Assembly: GCA_947467605.1 (NCBI GenBank)
Contig: CANIII010000029.1
Span: 1-47,010, forward strand
From: Acidobacteriota bacterium
GTDB taxonomy: Bacteria; Acidobacteriota; Vicinamibacteria; Vicinamibacterales; SCN-69-37
Direction of reading: 5' to 3'
Length of the DNA stretch: 47,010 nt
Part shown: positions 1-10,220 of the stretch, in pieces
Layout of the letters: every line of letters begins with the position of its first letter
How positions within the stretch are numbered: position 1 is the stretch's first letter
Program-made: the position numbers and the translations under genes
The notes under the pieces: generated by a model
Told to the model about the DNA's origin: nothing
Database searches by the model: none
The model's input: only the letters and a program-made list of their open reading frames with translations

Positions 1-90
1 AGAGCCCTTTTCCACAGTTTTGGGCATTTAGGAGCCAGAGGTCTTAAGACCTCTGGCTCTATTGTGCCCAAAACTGTGGAAAAGGGCTCT
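1..90. repeat. 90-bp near-perfect palindrome (REP/MITE-like)
   Basis: Positions 1-26 are the exact reverse complement of 65-90, and 32-59 form a perfect 28-bp palindrome around the same centre (45/46). Only a 5-by-5 internal mismatch (27-31 against 60-64) interrupts the symmetry. The right arm is followed by GACCCC, so read on the minus strand the element begins GGGGTCAGAG. The stop codon of the biotin carrier gene lies at 97-99, so the structure sits directly at the 3' end of the operon and could act as a transcription terminator or mRNA stabiliser. The left edge coincides with the window edge, so the element may extend further. The design resembles REP or MITE-type palindromes; no transposase is present here to prove mobility. 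Confidence 0.85.
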
Positions 91-96
91 GACCCC

Positions 97-482
97 TTAC
101 ATGTCTACGACAGGTGTTCCGGGTTGGACGAGGTCGCCTTCGGCGCAGCGCACGGCCTTGATGACGCCGGCGCGTGGCGCGCGGATCGGCAGTTCCATCT
201 TCATCGCCTCGAGCACGACGAGCGTGTCGCCGATCGCAACAGACTGACCAGCTTTGACCAGCACGCGAATGACCTTGGCTGACATTTGCGGCATCAGGGC
301 TTCGTCGCCATGCGCGGCCCGCGCGCGCGCGGTCGCGACGGGCGCGATTTCGAAGAGATGGCCGTCGATCCAGATCCACGACGTGCTGCCGTCCCGCACC
401 GCATCCGCGACAAACGACCGGCTGCCGTCTTCGACGCGATAGCGGCCGTCGGCGAGCGCCGTGACGCGCCATCCGGTCGGCG

Positions 483-489
<7 letters not shown>
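97..489 (-). CDS. Biotin carboxyl carrier protein of acyl-CoA (methylcrotonyl-CoA) carboxylase
   Basis: This 130-residue protein carries the biotin shuttled between the carboxylase and carboxyltransferase sites. The biotinylation motif EAMKMEL places the acceptor Lys at residue 97, 33 residues from the C-terminus, as in biotinyl domains. The usual PMPG turn is replaced by a PQM-containing stretch near residue 67. Residues 1-55 (GWRV, then an SWIWIDGHLFEI stretch) look like the BT linker that in fused MccA proteins joins biotin carboxylase to the biotinyl domain. The ATG overlaps the biotin carboxylase stop by 7 nt (ATGGTGA), so translation is probably coupled. Together the two proteins make about 641 residues, close to a single fused MccA. 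The substrate is inferred from the adjacent LiuB- and LiuC-like genes. Confidence 0.88.
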
Positions 490-2018
<1,529 letters not shown>

Positions 2019-2020
2019 CA

Positions 2021-2815
2021 CTACGCCTTGCGCTCCGGCAGATTCGTCAACCATGCGGCCGGTCGCTTCTCGAGAAACGCGCGGAGGCCCTCCTGGCCCT
2101 CCGCCGACACGCGCTGATCGGCAATCGCTGCGGTCGTGAGGCCCACGACATCCTCGGGCAACCGTCCATGCACTTGCCGCAGTAGCGTCTTCGCTCGCGC
2201 GACGGCACCGGGGGCGGCTTTCAGAAACAGTTGCACGTGATGCTCAACGGCGGCATCGAGCCCCGCGGCCGGCACGACGTCCGACGCGAGGCCAATTGCC
2301 TTCGCGCGGGTTGCGTCGAATCGCGCGCCACTCAGGCACAACTCGCGCGCCGCGTTGATCCCGATCTTTCTCACCACATAGGGCGAGATCATCGCAGGCA
2401 GAATGCCGAGCACGACTTCCGTGAAACCGAAGAGCGCGTCATCGGCAGCGACGACGACGTCGCACACTGCAGCGAGGCCCGACCCGCCGCCGAGTGCGGC
2501 ACCATGCACGCGCCCGATCAGCGGCACCGGAAGTCGATCAAGGGCATTGAACATCGCCGCCGCTCGCTCCGCATCCGCAAGGTTCTCGTCACGGCTGTAG
2601 CTGACCATCTTCTGCATCCAGTGCACATCCGCGCCAGCGCAGAACGCTTTACCGGCACCTTGAAGAATCGCGACACGCACCTCGCCGGGCACAACGCTCT
2701 TGGCCCAGGCGGTGAGCTCGTCAATCAATTCCTCGTTGAACGCGTTGCGCACATCAGGACGGTGCAGTGTGACGGTGGTGACGGGCCCGTGTTCGATCTG
2801 CAGTGTCGACATCAT
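2021..2815 (-). CDS. liuC: Methylglutaconyl-CoA hydratase (enoyl-CoA hydratase family)
   Basis: The likely role is hydration of 3-methylglutaconyl-CoA to HMG-CoA, the step after methylcrotonyl-CoA carboxylase. The 264-residue protein has the crotonase oxyanion-hole segments CAGADVHWMQ and GRVHGAALGGG, followed by FGFTEVVLGILPAMISPYVV, a stretch characteristic of the LiuC/AUH branch rather than of generic enoyl-CoA hydratases. ATG triplets at 2815 and 2812 and a GTG at 2818 are all possible starts. The ATG at 2815 shares one base with the TGA of the carboxyltransferase gene (TGATG), the typical arrangement for coupled translation, so I chose it. Isovaleryl-CoA dehydrogenase and HMG-CoA lyase are not in the window. 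Confidence 0.85.
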   Translation of the reverse strand: MMSTLQIEHGPVTTVTLHRPDVRNAFNEELIDELTAWAKSVVPGEVRVAILQGAGKAFCAGADVHWMQKMVSYSRDENLADAERAAAMFNALDRLPVPLIGRVHGAALGGGSGLAAVCDVVVAADDALFGFTEVVLGILPAMISPYVVRKIGINAARELCLSGARFDATRAKAIGLASDVVPAAGLDAAVEHHVQLFLKAAPGAVARAKTLLRQVHGRLPEDVVGLTTAAIADQRVSAEGQEGLRAFLEKRPAAWLTNLPERKA

Positions 2816-4422
2816 CACATTCTGAAGATGCCGAACTTGGCATCGGGAATCGGCGCGTTGTACGAGGCGGACAAGCCGAGCGCCAACGCGTCGCGCGTCT
2901 GTGCAGGATCGATCACGCCGTCATCCCACAGCCGCGCGGTGGCGTAGTACGGCGAGCCTTCCCGCTCGTACTTGTCGAGAATCGGTTGGCGGATCGCCGC
3001 GTCCTCCGCGTCTGAGAGCGTCTGGCCGGCCCGCGCGAGCTGATCCTTCTTGACGGTCGCGAGTACAGACGCGGCCTGCGGCCCACCCATGACGGAGATC
3101 CGTGAGTTCGGCCACATCCACAGCAGACGCGGATCGTAGGCGCGACCGCACATGCCGTAGTTGCCGGCGCCGAATGATCCGCCAATCACGACGGTGAATT
3201 TCGGCACCACGGACGTCGCCACCGCATGCACCATCTTGGCGCCGTCCTTGGCAATGCCGCCGCGCTCGTACTGCTTGCCGACCATGAAGCCCGTGATGTT
3301 TTGCAGAAACACGAGCGGCACGCCCCGCAGATTGCACAGCTCGATGAAGTGCGTCGCCTTGAGCGCCGACTCCGAAAACAGCACGCCGTTGTTGGCGACG
3401 ATGCCGACGAGCATGCCGTGGATGTGGGCGAAGCCGGTGACGAGCGTCGTGGCATAGCGCTGCTTGAATTCATCGAGTCGTGAGCCGTCGATCATGCGCG
3501 CGAGGACCTCGCGCACGTCGTACGGATGCCGCGCATCGAGATTCACGACGCCGTAGATTTCCTCCGGGTCGTATTTCGGCGCTTCCGACGGCAACATGTC
3601 GTGTGGCAGGTGCTTGCGAATGGGCAGCGTCGACACCACCATGCGCGCCAATTCGAGCGCGTGCTCGTCATCGTCGGCCATGTAGTCGGCCACGCCCGAG
3701 AGCCGCGTGTGCACGTCGGCGCCGCCCAGTTCTTCGGCTGTCACTTCCTCGCCGGTTGCGGCTTTGACGAGTGGGGGACCGCCCAGAAAGATCGTGCCTG
3801 TGCCTTTGACGATGATCGTTTCATCCGACATGGCGGGCACGTACGCGCCGCCTGCCGTGCAGGAGCCCATGACGACGGCGATTTGCGGAATGCGCGCCGC
3901 CGACATGCGGGCCTGATTGAAGAAGATGCGGCCGAAATGCTCGCGGTCGGGGAAAACTTCGTCCTGCATCGGCAGAAAGGCGCCACCCGAGTCGACGAGG
4001 TAGACGCACGTGAGGTGGTTCTGCAGCGCGATCTCCTGCGCACGAACGTGCTTCTTCACCGTCATGGGGAAATAGGTGCCGCCTTTGACCGTGGCGTCGT
4101 TCGCGACGATCATGACCTCCCGTCCGCGCACGCGGCCGATACCGGTGATCACACCCGCGGCTGGCGCGTCGTCGTCATAGAGGCCGTTGGCGGCGAGTGC
4201 GGAGCACTCGAGGAACGGCGTGCCGGGATCGATGAGCTTCGCGATACGTTCGCGCACCGGCAGCTTGCCCTGCGCGCGATGTCGCTCAATGTATTTGGGA
4301 CCGCCGCCGTCTTTGACAGCCTCGGTGCGCGCGCGAAGATCAGCGACCAGCGCGCGCATGGCGGTGTCGTTCTTCTTGAATTCCGGGGATTCCGTGTTGA
4401 TGTGGCTCTGGAGGACGTTCAT
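2815..4422 (-). CDS. liuB: Methylcrotonyl-CoA carboxylase carboxyltransferase (beta) subunit
   Basis: This protein transfers the carboxyl group from carboxybiotin to 3-methylcrotonyl-CoA. At 535 residues it has the canonical MCC-beta length, and the opening ([11 protein letters not shown], then [20 protein letters not shown]) is typical of MccB/LiuB. The two crotonase-fold halves are visible: [19 protein letters not shown] with [16 protein letters not shown] in the N-terminal half, and [18 protein letters not shown] with [18 protein letters not shown] in the C-terminal half. The second half carries the MCC-type GFMVG rather than the GFLPG of propionyl-CoA carboxylases. It starts 3 nt after the zinc ribbon gene and shares a base with liuC, so it is an internal operon gene. 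Confidence 0.93.
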   Translation of the reverse strand: MNVLQSHINTESPEFKKNDTAMRALVADLRARTEAVKDGGGPKYIERHRAQGKLPVRERIAKLIDPGTPFLECSALAANGLYDDDAPAAGVITGIGRVRGREVMIVANDATVKGGTYFPMTVKKHVRAQEIALQNHLTCVYLVDSGGAFLPMQDEVFPDREHFGRIFFNQARMSAARIPQIAVVMGSCTAGGAYVPAMSDETIIVKGTGTIFLGGPPLVKAATGEEVTAEELGGADVHTRLSGVADYMADDDEHALELARMVVSTLPIRKHLPHDMLPSEAPKYDPEEIYGVVNLDARHPYDVREVLARMIDGSRLDEFKQRYATTLVTGFAHIHGMLVGIVANNGVLFSESALKATHFIELCNLRGVPLVFLQNITGFMVGKQYERGGIAKDGAKMVHAVATSVVPKFTVVIGGSFGAGNYGMCGRAYDPRLLWMWPNSRISVMGGPQAASVLATVKKDQLARAGQTLSDAEDAAIRQPILDKYEREGSPYYATARLWDDGVIDPAQTRDALALGLSASYNAPIPDAKFGIFRM

Positions 4423-4425
4423 CGG

Positions 4426-4647
4426 TTACCACCCACAGCAATCGCTCTTGAATCCGCATTTGATGCAGCGCCAGACGGCGTGCATCCGATAGACCTCGCC
4501 GCCACAGCGGTCGCAGGCTTCTTTCGTCTCGCAGGCCGACGTTGCTGGTGTGGGCTGCGTCGACCGAATCGGCTGTGCCCGCCGTGTGGTCATCGGATCG
4601 AACGGCGTCGTCGTGAGCCTGTCGAACGGCTTCTGCGAGTCTGGCAT
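4426..4647 (-). CDS. Small zinc ribbon protein heading the MCC operon
   Basis: A 73-residue protein with a low-complexity N-terminal half and a C-terminal zinc ribbon: CDRC (CxxC), 13 residues, then CIKC (CxxC), followed by DCCGW at the end. No enzyme domain is visible, and I do not recognise a named family. It is the first gene of the leucine-degradation operon, 3 nt before liuB. A perfect TATAAT lies 9 nt before its ATG, with no Shine-Dalgarno sequence between, so the operon mRNA may be leaderless or nearly so. A role in regulation, or in assembly of the carboxylase, is speculation from position alone. Confidence 0.7.
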   Translation of the reverse strand: MPDSQKPFDRLTTTPFDPMTTRRAQPIRSTQPTPATSACETKEACDRCGGEVYRMHAVWRCIKCGFKSDCCGW

Positions 4648-4656
4648 CAGAGAGAG

Positions 4657-4664
4657 ATTATAAG
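4657..4664. promoter_or_regulatory. Shared divergent -10 core, zinc ribbon/MCC operon and yihY
   Basis: The AT-rich core ATTATAAG gives TATAAT on the minus strand (4662 to 4657), 9 nt before the ATG at 4647, and TATAAG on the plus strand (4659-4664), 8 nt before the GTG at 4673. No convincing -35 is seen in either direction. The spacing would put transcription starts at or within a few bases of both start codons. Confidence 0.45.
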
Positions 4665-4672
4665 ATGCCCAG

Positions 4673-5587
4673 GTGCCTCAACCGTCGCCTCGCGATCGAC
4701 CCGTGGGAATCCTGATGCGGCTGGGAAAAAGCGTCCGACTGGCGGGACAGGCGACGCGCCTCGGCGTGATCGACTTCTATCGCAGCAACAACCTCACGTT
4801 TGCGTCGTCGATCGCGTATTACTCGCTCTTGTCGATGTTTCCGTTTCTCCTGCTGGTTCTGGCCGTTCTTGGGCTGGTGACCGTCGGCGATCGGGACGCG
4901 ACACTTCTGCAATTGATGTCCCGCGCGATTCCCGGTAATCCAGATTTTCTGAGCGGTCAGATTCACGCGCTCAGCAAGATTCGGCTGCAAGTGGGCGTGG
5001 CCGGCTTTCTGTTGGCCCTCTCGGGATCGATGGGGATCTTCGGCGCGATTACATCCGCTATTAACCACGCCTGGGGTGTCGAGAAGGCGCCGGGTTTCTG
5101 GAAGCACAAGCTGATCGCGCTCACGATGTTGGCCGTGGCGGCCGTTCTCCTCGTGGTCACGCTGCTGCTCGCGTCTGTCCTTGAGATGGCCCAGGCGAGT
5201 TGGTTCGGCAGCGTCATTTCGAGTGTGCCCGGGCTCGCCACCCTGCGCGGGCTGGCGCTGAACCTGGCGCCCACGCCGATGTTCATGCTGGTGATCGGCC
5301 TCATGTATTACTACGTGCCCAATACCAAGGTGCGCCTGCGCGACGTCTGGTGGGGCGCGGTGATTGCGGGCCTGCTGTGGCGCTTCGCCTACGGCGGATT
5401 CTCGTGGTACATCCGCGATCTGTCGCGCTTTACCGTCCTCGGCCAGGTCGCGGCCGTCGCACTGTTTCTGGTCTGGATCTATCTCTCGGCCGTGATCTTT
5501 CTTTACGGCGCGCAAGTGTCGGCCGCCTACGCGCGGCTCAACGTGACCGTTATGATGAAAGGGAATGGCAAACCGACTCGCCGCTGA
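4673..5587 (+). CDS. YihY/BrkB-family inner membrane protein
   Basis: Integral membrane protein of the YihY/virulence factor BrkB family (304 residues from GTG 4673). Family features seen are [27 protein letters not shown] at about residue 35 (with the helix that follows), a [19 protein letters not shown] motif in the middle, the [15 protein letters not shown] segment, and a last helix ending in [10 protein letters not shown]. About six transmembrane segments are apparent. Members of this family were once called RNase BN, but that activity belongs to another protein; the true function is unclear. ATG 4715 is an alternative start. The next gene begins inside the last 23 nt, suggesting coupled translation. 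Confidence 0.88.
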   Translation: MPQPSPRDRPVGILMRLGKSVRLAGQATRLGVIDFYRSNNLTFASSIAYYSLLSMFPFLLLVLAVLGLVTVGDRDATLLQLMSRAIPGNPDFLSGQIHALSKIRLQVGVAGFLLALSGSMGIFGAITSAINHAWGVEKAPGFWKHKLIALTMLAVAAVLLVVTLLLASVLEMAQASWFGSVISSVPGLATLRGLALNLAPTPMFMLVIGLMYYYVPNTKVRLRDVWWGAVIAGLLWRFAYGGFSWYIRDLSRFTVLGQVAAVALFLVWIYLSAVIFLYGAQVSAAYARLNVTVMMKGNGKPTRR

Positions 5588-7757
5588 ACGCAGCCCGTAC
5601 TTGCTGCAGCACGCCAACAATCCTGTCGACTGGTATCCGTGGGGCGAAGAGGCGTTCGCCAAGGCGCGTGCAGAGCAGAAGCCGATCTTCCTCTCGATCG
5701 GCTACTCGACGTGCCACTGGTGCCACGTGATGGAGCACGAGTCGTTTGAGGATCCGGCGATTGCCGCGGTCCTCAATCGCGAGTTTGTCTCGATCAAGGT
5801 AGACCGCGAAGAGCGGCCGGACATCGATCGCGTCTACATGACGTTCGTGCAGGCGACTACGGGCGCGGGCGGCTGGCCCATGAGCGTGTGGCTGACGCCG
5901 GATCTGAAGCCCTTCTTCGGCGGCACATACTTTCCGCCGACGACGCGGTGGGGACGCCCCGGCTTCATCGAGATCCTGACGCAACTGGCCGCTGGCTGGA
6001 AGAAAGACACGGCGAGCGTGGTCGCATCGGCTGACGACATCATCAACAAGTTGCGCGATGCGATGGGCGGCGGCGCCGAGCGGTCACTCGATCGTGCGCC
6101 GATTGCCGGACGTCAGGCAATTGATGTCGGCGCGAAGCAGTTCGTGGACGCGTTTGATCGTCGTCATGGCGGATTCGGCGGCGCGCCGAAGTTCCCGCGC
6201 CCGTCAGAGCTGTTCTTCCTGCTGGACGCACAAGCGCTGGGTGGCGACCATCAGGTGCGCCACGTCGTGCAGGAAACACTGCGCGCGATGGCGATCGGCG
6301 GCATGCGTGATCACGTGGGTGGCGGCTTCCATCGGTACTCGGTGGATGCAGCGTGGCGTGTGCCGCACTTCGAGAAGATGCTCTACGACCAGGCGCAGCT
6401 CGTGCTTGCGTATCTGGGCGGCGCCGCCATCAGCGGCGACATCTTCTTCAGCGTCATTGCCGAAGACACGCTCGACTACGTGCTGGCCGATCTCACGGCG
6501 CCCGATGGCGCGTTCTACTCGGCTGAAGACGCCGACTCGCTGCCCGGGCCCGCGCAGCGGGCCACATTCGGTCCCGAGGAGCATGGCGCACCTGCCAAGC
6601 GCGAGGGCGCGTTTTACATCTGGGCCGACAGCGAAATCGATGCGCTCTTTGGCGACGATGCGCCGATCGTGAAACGGCGATTCGGCATCGAGCCACACGG
6701 CAACGCACCGGCAGATCCGCAGGGCGAGTTTCGTGGCCTGAACATTCCCTACATCGCGCAGGACCTCGAAGACATCGCCGCGCGCACCAACCGGTCGATC
6801 GACGACGTGATGCGCGTGCTGGGGACGGCGCGACAGTTACTGTATGACGCACGATCAGCACGTGTGCGGCCGCACCTCGATGACAAGGTCATCACGGCGT
6901 GGAACGGTCTGATGATCTCGGCGTTCGCCCGCGCCGCCCGCGTGCTCGTCGATAGCCCGAATCGCAGCCGGTGGCGAGAGGCGGCGATCGCCGCCGCGAC
7001 ATCGATCGAGAAGACGCTGTGGCGTGCCGAGACGGAGACCCTGTTGCGCCGCTACCGCGATGGTGACGCCGCGATTCCGGGTTTCTGCGAAGACTACGCA
7101 TGTCTCATCTGGGGATTGCTCGAGCTTGTGCAGGCCACGGGCGATGTGCGTTGGCTACGCTGGGCCGAGACGCTGCAGCGGCGCCAGACCGCGCTCTTCT
7201 TCGATGCGACCGATGGCGGCTGGTTCAGTACCACAGGTGATGATCCAACGGTGTTGCTGCGTCTGAAGGAAGACTACGACGGCGCGGAACCCTCTGCCGC
7301 GTCTGTCGCGACGCGCAATCTGCTGACGCTCGCGCATCTGACGGGTGACGCGACCTATCGCACACAGGCCGAACGTGCACTTGAGCGCTACGGTCCGCAG
7401 ATCGGCCGCGTCGCGCGCGTCATGCCCTTCATGATGAGCAACCTGGCCTTGTGGCACGGCCACGCGGCTGAAATCACTATCGTCGGCGATCCGGCGGATG
7501 AGCGCACAACCGCGCTTGAACGCGAAGTCGCCCGCCGCCATCTCCCGTTTGCGGTGGTGCTGCCACTCGTGCCCGGCGCATCGCAGTCGTCACTCGCCGC
7601 CGCATTGCCGTGGCTCCAGTCGATGTCATCACGCGCTGGCGCACCGACCGCCTATGTGTGCAGCGGCTTCACGTGCCAGGCGCCGACCTCAGATCCTGAA
7701 GAACTCGGCCGCCAGCTCGACATGTCGACCGCACCGCCAAGGATCATCTTGGGGTGA
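5565..7757 (+). CDS. DUF255 thioredoxin-domain protein (YyaL/SPATA20 family)
   Basis: A 730-residue protein of the DUF255 family. The N-terminus ([20 protein letters not shown]) and the thioredoxin-like motif CHWCHVM at about residues 45-50 are diagnostic, followed by [24 protein letters not shown]. The rest is an alpha/alpha-toroid resembling N-acylglucosamine 2-epimerase/cellobiose epimerase-like proteins, with conserved [12 protein letters not shown] and FYSAEDADS. Length agrees with the family (about 650-750). No signal peptide is visible, so it is probably cytoplasmic. Function is unproven; roles in thiol redox or sugar handling are only suggested by the folds. Its start overlaps the yihY-like gene by 23 nt. 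Confidence 0.92.
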   Translation: MANRLAAERSPYLLQHANNPVDWYPWGEEAFAKARAEQKPIFLSIGYSTCHWCHVMEHESFEDPAIAAVLNREFVSIKVDREERPDIDRVYMTFVQATTGAGGWPMSVWLTPDLKPFFGGTYFPPTTRWGRPGFIEILTQLAAGWKKDTASVVASADDIINKLRDAMGGGAERSLDRAPIAGRQAIDVGAKQFVDAFDRRHGGFGGAPKFPRPSELFFLLDAQALGGDHQVRHVVQETLRAMAIGGMRDHVGGGFHRYSVDAAWRVPHFEKMLYDQAQLVLAYLGGAAISGDIFFSVIAEDTLDYVLADLTAPDGAFYSAEDADSLPGPAQRATFGPEEHGAPAKREGAFYIWADSEIDALFGDDAPIVKRRFGIEPHGNAPADPQGEFRGLNIPYIAQDLEDIAARTNRSIDDVMRVLGTARQLLYDARSARVRPHLDDKVITAWNGLMISAFARAARVLVDSPNRSRWREAAIAAATSIEKTLWRAETETLLRRYRDGDAAIPGFCEDYACLIWGLLELVQATGDVRWLRWAETLQRRQTALFFDATDGGWFSTTGDDPTVLLRLKEDYDGAEPSAASVATRNLLTLAHLTGDATYRTQAERALERYGPQIGRVARVMPFMMSNLALWHGHAAEITIVGDPADERTTALEREVARRHLPFAVVLPLVPGASQSSLAAALPWLQSMSSRAGAPTAYVCSGFTCQAPTSDPEELGRQLDMSTAPPRIILG

Positions 7758-7764
7758 GCGGCCG

Positions 7765-8973
7765 TCACGACCTGAACGCCTCCCGCCCTGTCCCCTGCAT
7801 GGGAATGTTCTGGCTCTTGAGCACTTCGTGTTGGAGCGCGAACATGCTGGCGGCGGCCGCGTCGATGTGGCGGACGAAGGCGATGGAGCCCTTGAGAATC
7901 GGCAGCAGGCGATCGCGATCCTGAATGCGCGCCTTCGGGTATTCGTGTTCAACGACCAGTGGTGTGGTGGCCGGGTCGAGCGGTAGCAACTCCCGCGCAA
8001 CCAGTTGGTGATCCAACCAGTCGACGGTGCGGTTCTGCAGGTACGCGAGCGGATCGTGTCTCGCGGTGCCGGGCAGTTCGTGTTCGCACAGCGACGTCTG
8101 CTTCTTCCACGCGTCGCCCGGGCCGTCGCCACGGCCCATCGTCTGGCCGCCGTAGCCCCAGGCGGACACACCGCGACTGTCGATGACTTGTCCTTTCACA
8201 TGGAAGCCGGCGATGAGGAATCCGTAGCCCGCGTCTTTTAGCCACTGAAAGATTGAGCGCGTGTCCTGGCCCATCAGGATGGCGTGTGAGGGATCGTAGT
8301 GGATGCGGAACTGATCGCCGACGCCGTGGCGCTCGCAGATGCGGTGGAGCGCGATCCAGGCGGCAGGTGTGTAGGCGATGTTGTTGTGGAAGTCGTCGCT
8401 CGCGCTCCAGCCGGGCATCGGGCATTGCTCGACGCGATACACGACGCCGCGCGCCCTGGCTTCGCGAAGCAGCGGAATCATGTGCGCTTCAAACTCGGCC
8501 AGATTGGCGTCGACCGTCAGTTCCGGATTCCGTCCGACAAACCCACACACGGCGCCCACGCCGAGCAGTGCCGCGGCATCGAACACGCGCAGCAGGAAGT
8601 CGTGTTTCTTGCGCCGCACCTGAGGATCGGCATGCAGCATGTTGTCGAAGTAGCCCAGATCCGACAACGTGACGCCGGTCGATGCGATGGCCGACTGCAC
8701 CCGTGAAGCGCGCGCCGCTGTGAACGGCTGCCGAAGGTCGAGCGTGTTGGCGACCGGGTCGAGCAGTGCCTCGGGCGGCACGTCCGCCTGGCTCGGATGG
8801 AGCGCTGCCGAAACCTGGATCTGATCCGCTCCGAGGTCGCGCGCGTACGCGAGCCAGTCTTCGATCGCCCGGTCGGGATCCGCATCGCGGACGTCGCGCG
8901 GTGTCAGTTCCTGTAGCGCGGCGGTGAGAATGCCGACCTTCATCAGCTTTGGCGCAAACGGCGTCACGGCCAT
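7765..8973 (-). CDS. Sugar phosphate isomerase/epimerase-like TIM-barrel protein
   Basis: A xylose isomerase-like TIM barrel (AP_endonuc_2 fold), 402 residues. Visible hallmarks are the metal-site segments [23 protein letters not shown] and the late GFHVKG strand. Family members epimerise, isomerise or dehydrate sugars, inositol derivatives and keto-sugars; the substrate cannot be read from sequence. The ATG at 8973 shares a base with the stop of the Gfo/Idh gene (TAATG), so I chose it over an upstream in-frame start at 9159 that would lie inside that gene. Such barrels paired with Gfo/Idh oxidoreductases are common in sugar, inositol or 3-keto-glycoside catabolism. Confidence 0.85.
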   Translation of the reverse strand: MAVTPFAPKLMKVGILTAALQELTPRDVRDADPDRAIEDWLAYARDLGADQIQVSAALHPSQADVPPEALLDPVANTLDLRQPFTAARASRVQSAIASTGVTLSDLGYFDNMLHADPQVRRKKHDFLLRVFDAAALLGVGAVCGFVGRNPELTVDANLAEFEAHMIPLLREARARGVVYRVEQCPMPGWSASDDFHNNIAYTPAAWIALHRICERHGVGDQFRIHYDPSHAILMGQDTRSIFQWLKDAGYGFLIAGFHVKGQVIDSRGVSAWGYGGQTMGRGDGPGDAWKKQTSLCEHELPGTARHDPLAYLQNRTVDWLDHQLVARELLPLDPATTPLVVEHEYPKARIQDRDRLLPILKGSIAFVRHIDAAAASMFALQHEVLKSQNIPMQGTGREAFRS

Positions 8974-10136
8974 TACTCCTTTACCTCGGTCCACACGCTG
9001 CCGGCGGCAGCACTCTTCAGCATCGCATCGACGAGACAGTTCGCCCGGTAGCCATCCGCAAATGTGGCGAACGCCGGCGGATGCGTGTCGCTGGGTTTCT
9101 TGCCGGCCGCGATGAAACCGTAAATGTCGCGCATGACGTTCATGAACGCGTCCGACCACGCTTCCTGATGGCCACCCGGCAGATGCGCGTAACCGCGCCC
9201 CGCGTCATTCATCAACGACGGATCTTTCTGCAGACGCTCGTTGGCCCGATCGCGGTGGCCAATCCACAGCTCGTTTTGCGCTTCCTGCCGCCACGTCATC
9301 GTCGATGTGCTGCCGCAGATCTCGAGGACCAGGTTGTTCTTGTGGCCGGCGCAGACCTGACCCACCGAGAAGCTGCCTTTGGCGCCGTTGTCGAAGCGGA
9401 CGAGCACGGACGCCAGATCTTCCATCTGCATCGGCATCAATTCCACATCGCTCTCGTCGGCGGCCGACGCGAACGCATTGCGCGCCGCGCGCGGCTTCTT
9501 GCGCACGGGCACCACGGTCGTGATGTCCGCGAGCACGTGCGTGATCCGCAACCCGGCGACATGTTGCGCGAGGTCGCACCAGTGCGAGCCGATGTCGCCG
9601 AGCGCCGACGTCACGCCGCCTTTGTCCGGCTCGAGCCGCCACGAGTAGTCCGTGTCTTTGAGCAGCCAGTCCTGCAGGTAGTGTCCGTGCACAAAGTGCG
9701 GCCGGCCGATGTCGCCTGCAGCGATCGCGGCCCGCGCATGCTGCACCAGCGGATTGCCGCGGTAGTTGAATGTGACGGCGTGCACGATGCCCGCCTTCGT
9801 GGCGAGTGCGAGCAGCTCACGCGCCTCGGCAGGCGTCAGTGCCAGGGGCTTGTCCGAGACGACGTGCTTGCCGGCGGCGATGGCCGCCGCCGTGACGGGG
9901 AAGTGCAGATAGTTCGGCGTCGCGTTGTGGACAACATGCACGTCGGGGTCGTGGATGAGGTCGAGGTAGTTCCCGTAGGACCGCGCTGCACCCAGTTGCT
10001 CTGCCTTCGCGGCGGCAGACGCGTTGCTACTGCCGGCAATCGCCACCACGTCGACGTACCCGAGCCGACGCACGGCATCAATATGGTGGGGGCCCACAAA
10101 GCCCGCACCGACCAGACCCATTCCGATTCGTTTCAT
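8973..10136 (-). CDS. Gfo/Idh/MocA-family NAD(P)-dependent oxidoreductase
   Basis: A 387-residue sugar or inositol dehydrogenase-like enzyme. The Rossmann motif GLVGAGFVG starts at residue 7. SDKPLALT corresponds to the EKP cofactor/catalytic motif, with Asp in place of the usual Glu, and [11 protein letters not shown] carries the Asp and His expected in the active site. No Tat or Sec signal is seen, so it should be cytoplasmic. The ATG at 10136 is preceded by a good GAGGAG ribosome site; the longer frame to 10286 runs into the divergent gene. It is first in a two-gene operon with the TIM-barrel protein and divergent from a secreted sugar dehydrogenase. Confidence 0.9.
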   Translation of the reverse strand: MKRIGMGLVGAGFVGPHHIDAVRRLGYVDVVAIAGSSNASAAAKAEQLGAARSYGNYLDLIHDPDVHVVHNATPNYLHFPVTAAAIAAGKHVVSDKPLALTPAEARELLALATKAGIVHAVTFNYRGNPLVQHARAAIAAGDIGRPHFVHGHYLQDWLLKDTDYSWRLEPDKGGVTSALGDIGSHWCDLAQHVAGLRITHVLADITTVVPVRKKPRAARNAFASAADESDVELMPMQMEDLASVLVRFDNGAKGSFSVGQVCAGHKNNLVLEICGSTSTMTWRQEAQNELWIGHRDRANERLQKDPSLMNDAGRGYAHLPGGHQEAWSDAFMNVMRDIYGFIAAGKKPSDTHPPAFATFADGYRANCLVDAMLKSAAAGSVWTEVKE

Positions 10137-10180
10137 CGTGTCTCCTCGCGCAGGGTGACATTCTGACCCAATTTTCGGGC

Positions 10181-10186
10181 TACCAT
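10181..10186 (+). promoter_or_regulatory. Putative -10 box (TACCAT)
   Basis: TACCAT lies 7 nt before the ATG at 10194 of a possible leader peptide in the 80-bp divergent region. No clear -35 is seen. It matches the short -10-to-start spacing seen at several other genes here. Confidence 0.3.
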
Positions 10187-10193
10187 CTTTCGC

Positions 10194-10220
10194 ATGTTCC
10201 GTCAGGGCGTTTTGCAGTGA
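10194..10220 (+). CDS. Possible 8-codon leader peptide
   Basis: ATG at 10194 opens an 8-codon frame (MFRQGVLQ) whose TGA overlaps the GTG start of the following sugar dehydrogenase gene (GTGA at 10217-10220). The peptide is too short to score for coding potential. Its support is the -10-like box 7 nt upstream and the overlap itself, which would deliver ribosomes to a GTG start that otherwise has no clear Shine-Dalgarno sequence. Confidence 0.3.
   Translation: MFRQGVLQ

Noticed and set aside
3526..4938. 470-residue plus-strand frame across the MCC carboxyltransferase and zinc ribbon genes
   Set aside because: Entirely antisense to recognised genes and without any family motif.
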